Assembly (NCBI GenBank): GCA_900544025.1
Contig: UQTM01000006.1
Coordinates: 13,494 to 77,493 of the forward strand
Direction of reading: 5' to 3'
DNA: 64,000 bases
From: an uncultured Odoribacter sp.
Lineage (GTDB): Bacteria; Bacteroidota; Bacteroidia; Bacteroidales; Marinifilaceae
Shown here in pieces: positions 61,431 to 64,000 of this stretch. The notes beneath the pieces are model-generated. The model was given only the letters and a program-made list of their open reading frames with translations. It was not told the DNA's origin and did not search any database. How positions within the stretch are numbered: the first letter of the stretch is position 1; every line of letters begins with the position of its first letter. Position numbers and translations under genes: made by a program.

Positions 61431-62468
61431 TCATTTTTTTATATATCCTCCTCCCAGCAGCAAATCGCCCCGGTAAAAGGCCACTGGCTGTCCCGGAGCT
61501 ACAGCCCAAGCGGCCTCCGATAATTGTATATGTAAACTCCGGTCTGATTTTTCTTCCACCCGGATATAACCTGCGGGATTCAACCCCAATCCCCGTATTT
61601 TAATCGTCACATCTCCGGCAAACAAATCCATAGGGCACACAACACTCACCCGATCTATCTCCAGCGTCATGCGGAAAAGACCGCTTTTTACATCTGCCCG
61701 GACAGTATTTGCACAGGCATCGATTTCCGCCACATACAAAGAGTTACCGTCCACCACAGGCATACCTCGCTTCTGTCCTATCGTATAATTCAAAATACCG
61801 TCATGTCGCCCGATCACCTTTCCCCCGGCATCTACAATATCTCCTGCCTGCCGTATCTCCCGGGAATTTTCCCACTGCAAGATAAACTCCCGGTAATCCC
61901 TGCCTTGTAAAAAGCAAATCCCCATACTCTCCGGTTTACGCGCTACTTCCTCATAGCCATAGGCCGCAGCATAAGACTTCACCTCTGCTTTCAGCATTCC
62001 TCCCAACGGAGTCACCGCCCGGCATAAAATTTTCTGTGGCACCCCCCAAAGGAAATAAGACTGGTCTTTGACAGGATCTACCCCTTTACGGATATAATAT
62101 CTCCCATCCAATTCGGCAATACGCACATAATGCCCCGTAGCGATCCGGTGAATCCCCAAACGATCGGCAGCTGCCGCCAGTAACCGCCATTTGACATCCC
62201 GGTTACACTCACAACAAGGACTGGGCGTTTCCCCGGCCACATACCCCTTGACAAAAGGCTCCACGACCCGTTCCCGGAACATCTTACGTCCGTCCCAACA
62301 CACCAGCTCAACTCCCAGCTTGCGGCATAACTCCCGAACTTCTTCCTGATCTTTCTCTCCCCACATGGCTAAAGTCACTCCCACCACTTCATAACCTTGT
62401 TGCTGCAACATCAAAGCCGAAACAAAACTATCGACACCCCCGCTCAACCCTACGACAATTTTTTCCAT
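61431..62468 (-). CDS. mnmA: tRNA-specific 2-thiouridylase
   Basis: 345 residues. Transfers sulfur to U34 of Lys, Glu and Gln tRNAs. PP-loop SGGVDSFVSALML; TPSPCCECNRDVKW with the first catalytic cysteine (usual form TPNPC); the second catalytic Cys in MGICFLQGRDYREF; GQKRGMPV. It lies 6 bases after spmAB, implying co-transcription. Bacteroidota often have two mnmA-like genes; this could be either copy. Confidence 0.93.
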   Translation of the reverse strand: MEKIVVGLSGGVDSFVSALMLQQQGYEVVGVTLAMWGEKDQEEVRELCRKLGVELVCWDGRKMFRERVVEPFVKGYVAGETPSPCCECNRDVKWRLLAAAADRLGIHRIATGHYVRIAELDGRYYIRKGVDPVKDQSYFLWGVPQKILCRAVTPLGGMLKAEVKSYAAAYGYEEVARKPESMGICFLQGRDYREFILQWENSREIRQAGDIVDAGGKVIGRHDGILNYTIGQKRGMPVVDGNSLYVAEIDACANTVRADVKSGLFRMTLEIDRVSVVCPMDLFAGDVTIKIRGLGLNPAGYIRVEEKSDRSLHIQLSEAAWAVAPGQPVAFYRGDLLLGGGYIKK

Positions 62469-62474
62469 ATCCGT

Positions 62475-63707
62475 TTAAGCAAAGAAAAGATAAGCCACCA
62501 CAATCGCCGCAATCACTCCCGCCAAATCGGCAATCAGCCCGCAGGGAATGGCATAACGTGTATTCTTCACACCCACCGCACCGAAATACACGGCGATAAT
62601 ATAAAAAGTCGTATCGGCAGCACCCTGAAAAGTGCACGCAAGCCGCCCGGCAAACGAATCGGCTCCGAACGTTTTCATGGTATCGACCATCATCCCACGG
62701 GCACCGCTACCGCTTAAAGGCTTCATCAAAGCCGTAGGCAACGCATCCACCCAATCGGCATTAAAGCCCATGGCCAGCACCATGCGTTCAATGCCCGCCA
62801 TAACCATCTCCATCGCTCCGGACGCCCGGAACACACCGATAGCCACCAATATGGCGATCAGGTACGGAATGATTTTAATAGCCGTGCCGAATCCTCCTTT
62901 CGCCCCGTCGATAAACGCATTATACACATTGATACGCTTCCACGCTGCCATACCGATAAACGAAATAATAATAAAAAACAGAATAATATTACTCGCTAAA
63001 TTAGAAGCAACGGTCAGCGCTTCTTTATCCAACGAAGAGAAATACCAGATCACCCCGGCGATAATAGCGGAAACACCGCCTAAATAAGCCAGAATAACCT
63101 TATCGAACAAATTGATTCGCTGATACAGAGCCACGGAGATCAAACCCGCCATTGTGGAAAAATAAGTGGCTATCAGAATGGGAATAAAAATATCGGTCGG
63201 ATTGGCAGCCCCCAATTGCGCCCGGTAAACCATAATCGATACCGGAACAATCGTAAGTCCCGATGTATTCAGCACCAAAAACATGATCTGGGCATTCGAT
63301 GCCGTATCCTTTCGACCGTTCACCTCCTGCATCTGCTGCATAGCCTTCAACCCCATAGGTGTGGCGGCATTATCGAGCCCCAGCATATTCGCCGCCAGAT
63401 TCATCATAATCGAGCCATGAGCAGGGCTATCTTTCGGTAATCCCGGAAAAAGACGACGAAAAAACGGACTGATCACCCGCGACATAACTCCCACAGCTCC
63501 GCCCCGCTCCCCGATCTTCATAATTCCCATCCACAAAGTCAGCACTCCGGTCAAACCGAGCGAAATTTCGAATCCGGTCTTCGACATGTCGAAAGTCGCT
63601 TTAATCATTGCCCCGAAAACCTCCGTATCGCCTTCCAGCAACAAACGATACAAAGCCACCAAAAAAGCGACTCCGAAAAAAAATATCCAAATATAATTCA
63701 GCACCAT
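62475..63707 (-). CDS. SpmA-SpmB fusion membrane protein (nucleoside-recognition/Gate family)
   Basis: 410 residues from ATG 63707 (MVLNYIWIFFFGVAFLVALY); a longer frame opens at 63755. The N-half matches SpmA (SLGLTGVLTLWMGIMKIGER, GSIMMNLAANMLGLDNAATPMGLKAMQ). The C-half matches SpmB (IIPYLIAILVAIGVFRASGA, ADTTFYIIAVYFGAVGVK). About ten membrane helices with two Gate domains. In Bacillus SpmA/SpmB affect spore dehydration; in this non-sporulating lineage the fused protein probably transports an unknown small molecule. Confidence 0.88.
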   Translation of the reverse strand: MVLNYIWIFFFGVAFLVALYRLLLEGDTEVFGAMIKATFDMSKTGFEISLGLTGVLTLWMGIMKIGERGGAVGVMSRVISPFFRRLFPGLPKDSPAHGSIMMNLAANMLGLDNAATPMGLKAMQQMQEVNGRKDTASNAQIMFLVLNTSGLTIVPVSIMVYRAQLGAANPTDIFIPILIATYFSTMAGLISVALYQRINLFDKVILAYLGGVSAIIAGVIWYFSSLDKEALTVASNLASNIILFFIIISFIGMAAWKRINVYNAFIDGAKGGFGTAIKIIPYLIAILVAIGVFRASGAMEMVMAGIERMVLAMGFNADWVDALPTALMKPLSGSGARGMMVDTMKTFGADSFAGRLACTFQGAADTTFYIIAVYFGAVGVKNTRYAIPCGLIADLAGVIAAIVVAYLFFA

Positions 63708-63795
63708 ACGTCTAAAATTATCGTAATACAAAACCGGTACACCAATGAAAAACATTCCCCATTGATATACCGGTATGTTTAAATATACGGGTACA

Positions 63796-64000
63796 TTATT
63801 CCAACCCCTTACATGCTTTCAATGTATTTTGCAACAAAGAAACAATCGTCATCGGTCCTACTCCTCCCGGAACCGGGGTAATGTAAGAACATTTCGGAGC
63901 CACATTTTCGAAATCGACATCCCCGATGAGCCGGAACCCCGACTTGGTCTTATCGGAAGGAACGCGGTGAATCCCGACATCCACCACCACGGATCGTGGA
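63796..64000 (-). CDS. folD: FolD C-terminus (partial, runs off window)
   Basis: The visible 68 residues end the bifunctional methylenetetrahydrofolate dehydrogenase/cyclohydrolase. SVVVDVGIHRVPSDKTKSG is followed by LIGDVDFENV and ITPVPGGVGPMTIVSLLQNT, the family's closing signature. The frame is open to the right edge at 64000, so the start lies outside. It supplies one-carbon folate units. It is 88 bases upstream of spmAB on the same strand. Confidence 0.93.
   Translation of the reverse strand, partial: PRSVVVDVGIHRVPSDKTKSGFRLIGDVDFENVAPKCSYITPVPGGVGPMTIVSLLQNTLKACKGLE

Overview
This window is a chromosomal segment from a member of the Bacteroidota, most likely order Bacteroidales. Several things point there. 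Upstream sites fit the Bacteroidota promoter (TTTG or TTG, 19-20 bases, then TAnnTTTG) before kbl, the riboflavin operon, the MFS transporter, panE and the tetR gene. Many SPII lipoproteins carry families largely confined to this phylum (PCMD and calycin-like barrels, NVEALA peptide, 6-bladed propeller lipoproteins, DUF4251, DUF4988/CotH). The ATP synthase gene order (beta, epsilon, a, c, b, delta, alpha, gamma) and the fused SpmA-SpmB protein agree. I cannot fix the genus; Odoribacteraceae is a guess. I see no phage, insertion sequence, CRISPR array or rRNA.

Layout. 1-572: start of a PAS sensor kinase that runs off the left edge. 1068-4836, minus: an FMN-riboswitch-controlled riboflavin operon (ribD, ribE, ribBA, ribH) in which ribD carries a frameshifting deletion. 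4867-11710: a TlpA-type thioredoxin protein, kbl, an unknown lipoprotein, a frame-broken NVEALA peptide and a propeller lipoprotein. 11807-19879: a TetR-controlled three-thioredoxin-domain protein, a sodium:amino acid symporter, ridA, a CotH-like lipoprotein and two small genes. 20163-27553: rubrerythrin, an MFS transporter, then a nitronate monooxygenase/FabK-like oxidoreductase with an active/inactive M16 peptidase pair and DUF4251, then a GNAT. 27689-34913: a large M16 lipoprotein, panE, a phosphoglycolate phosphatase-like gene, an exported superoxide dismutase and map. 35062-42786: a large hybrid histidine kinase, DUF2156, MATE and a MORN-repeat protein. 43010-44740: a candidate structured RNA with a 52-codon ORF, then a small YtxH/holin-type envelope-stress operon. 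44825-52270: a HAD phosphatase and the complete F1Fo ATP synthase operon. 52417-60595: a small secreted protein, a DEAD-box helicase, a propeller lipoprotein, an EEP-fold lipoprotein, two calycin-type lipoproteins and an orphan receiver. 61296-64000: tRNA-Trp, mnmA, spmAB and the end of folD.

How it works together. Most of the window is core metabolism and envelope biology: flavin synthesis, ATP synthesis, threonine/glycine metabolism, oxidative defence (rubrerythrin, exported SOD, thioredoxin-fold proteins), cell-surface lipoproteins and two-component signalling. The points that best repay a second look are the ribD deletion just downstream of an intact FMN riboswitch, a strongly base-pairing unannotated RNA near 43.06-43.22 kb with its small ORF, the NVEALA gene whose start codon is out of frame, an orphan promoter/mini-ORF/terminator unit at 30.84-31.02 kb, and the TetR operator in front of the thioredoxin triplet protein. 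All functional calls come from reading motifs by eye; no database search was run.
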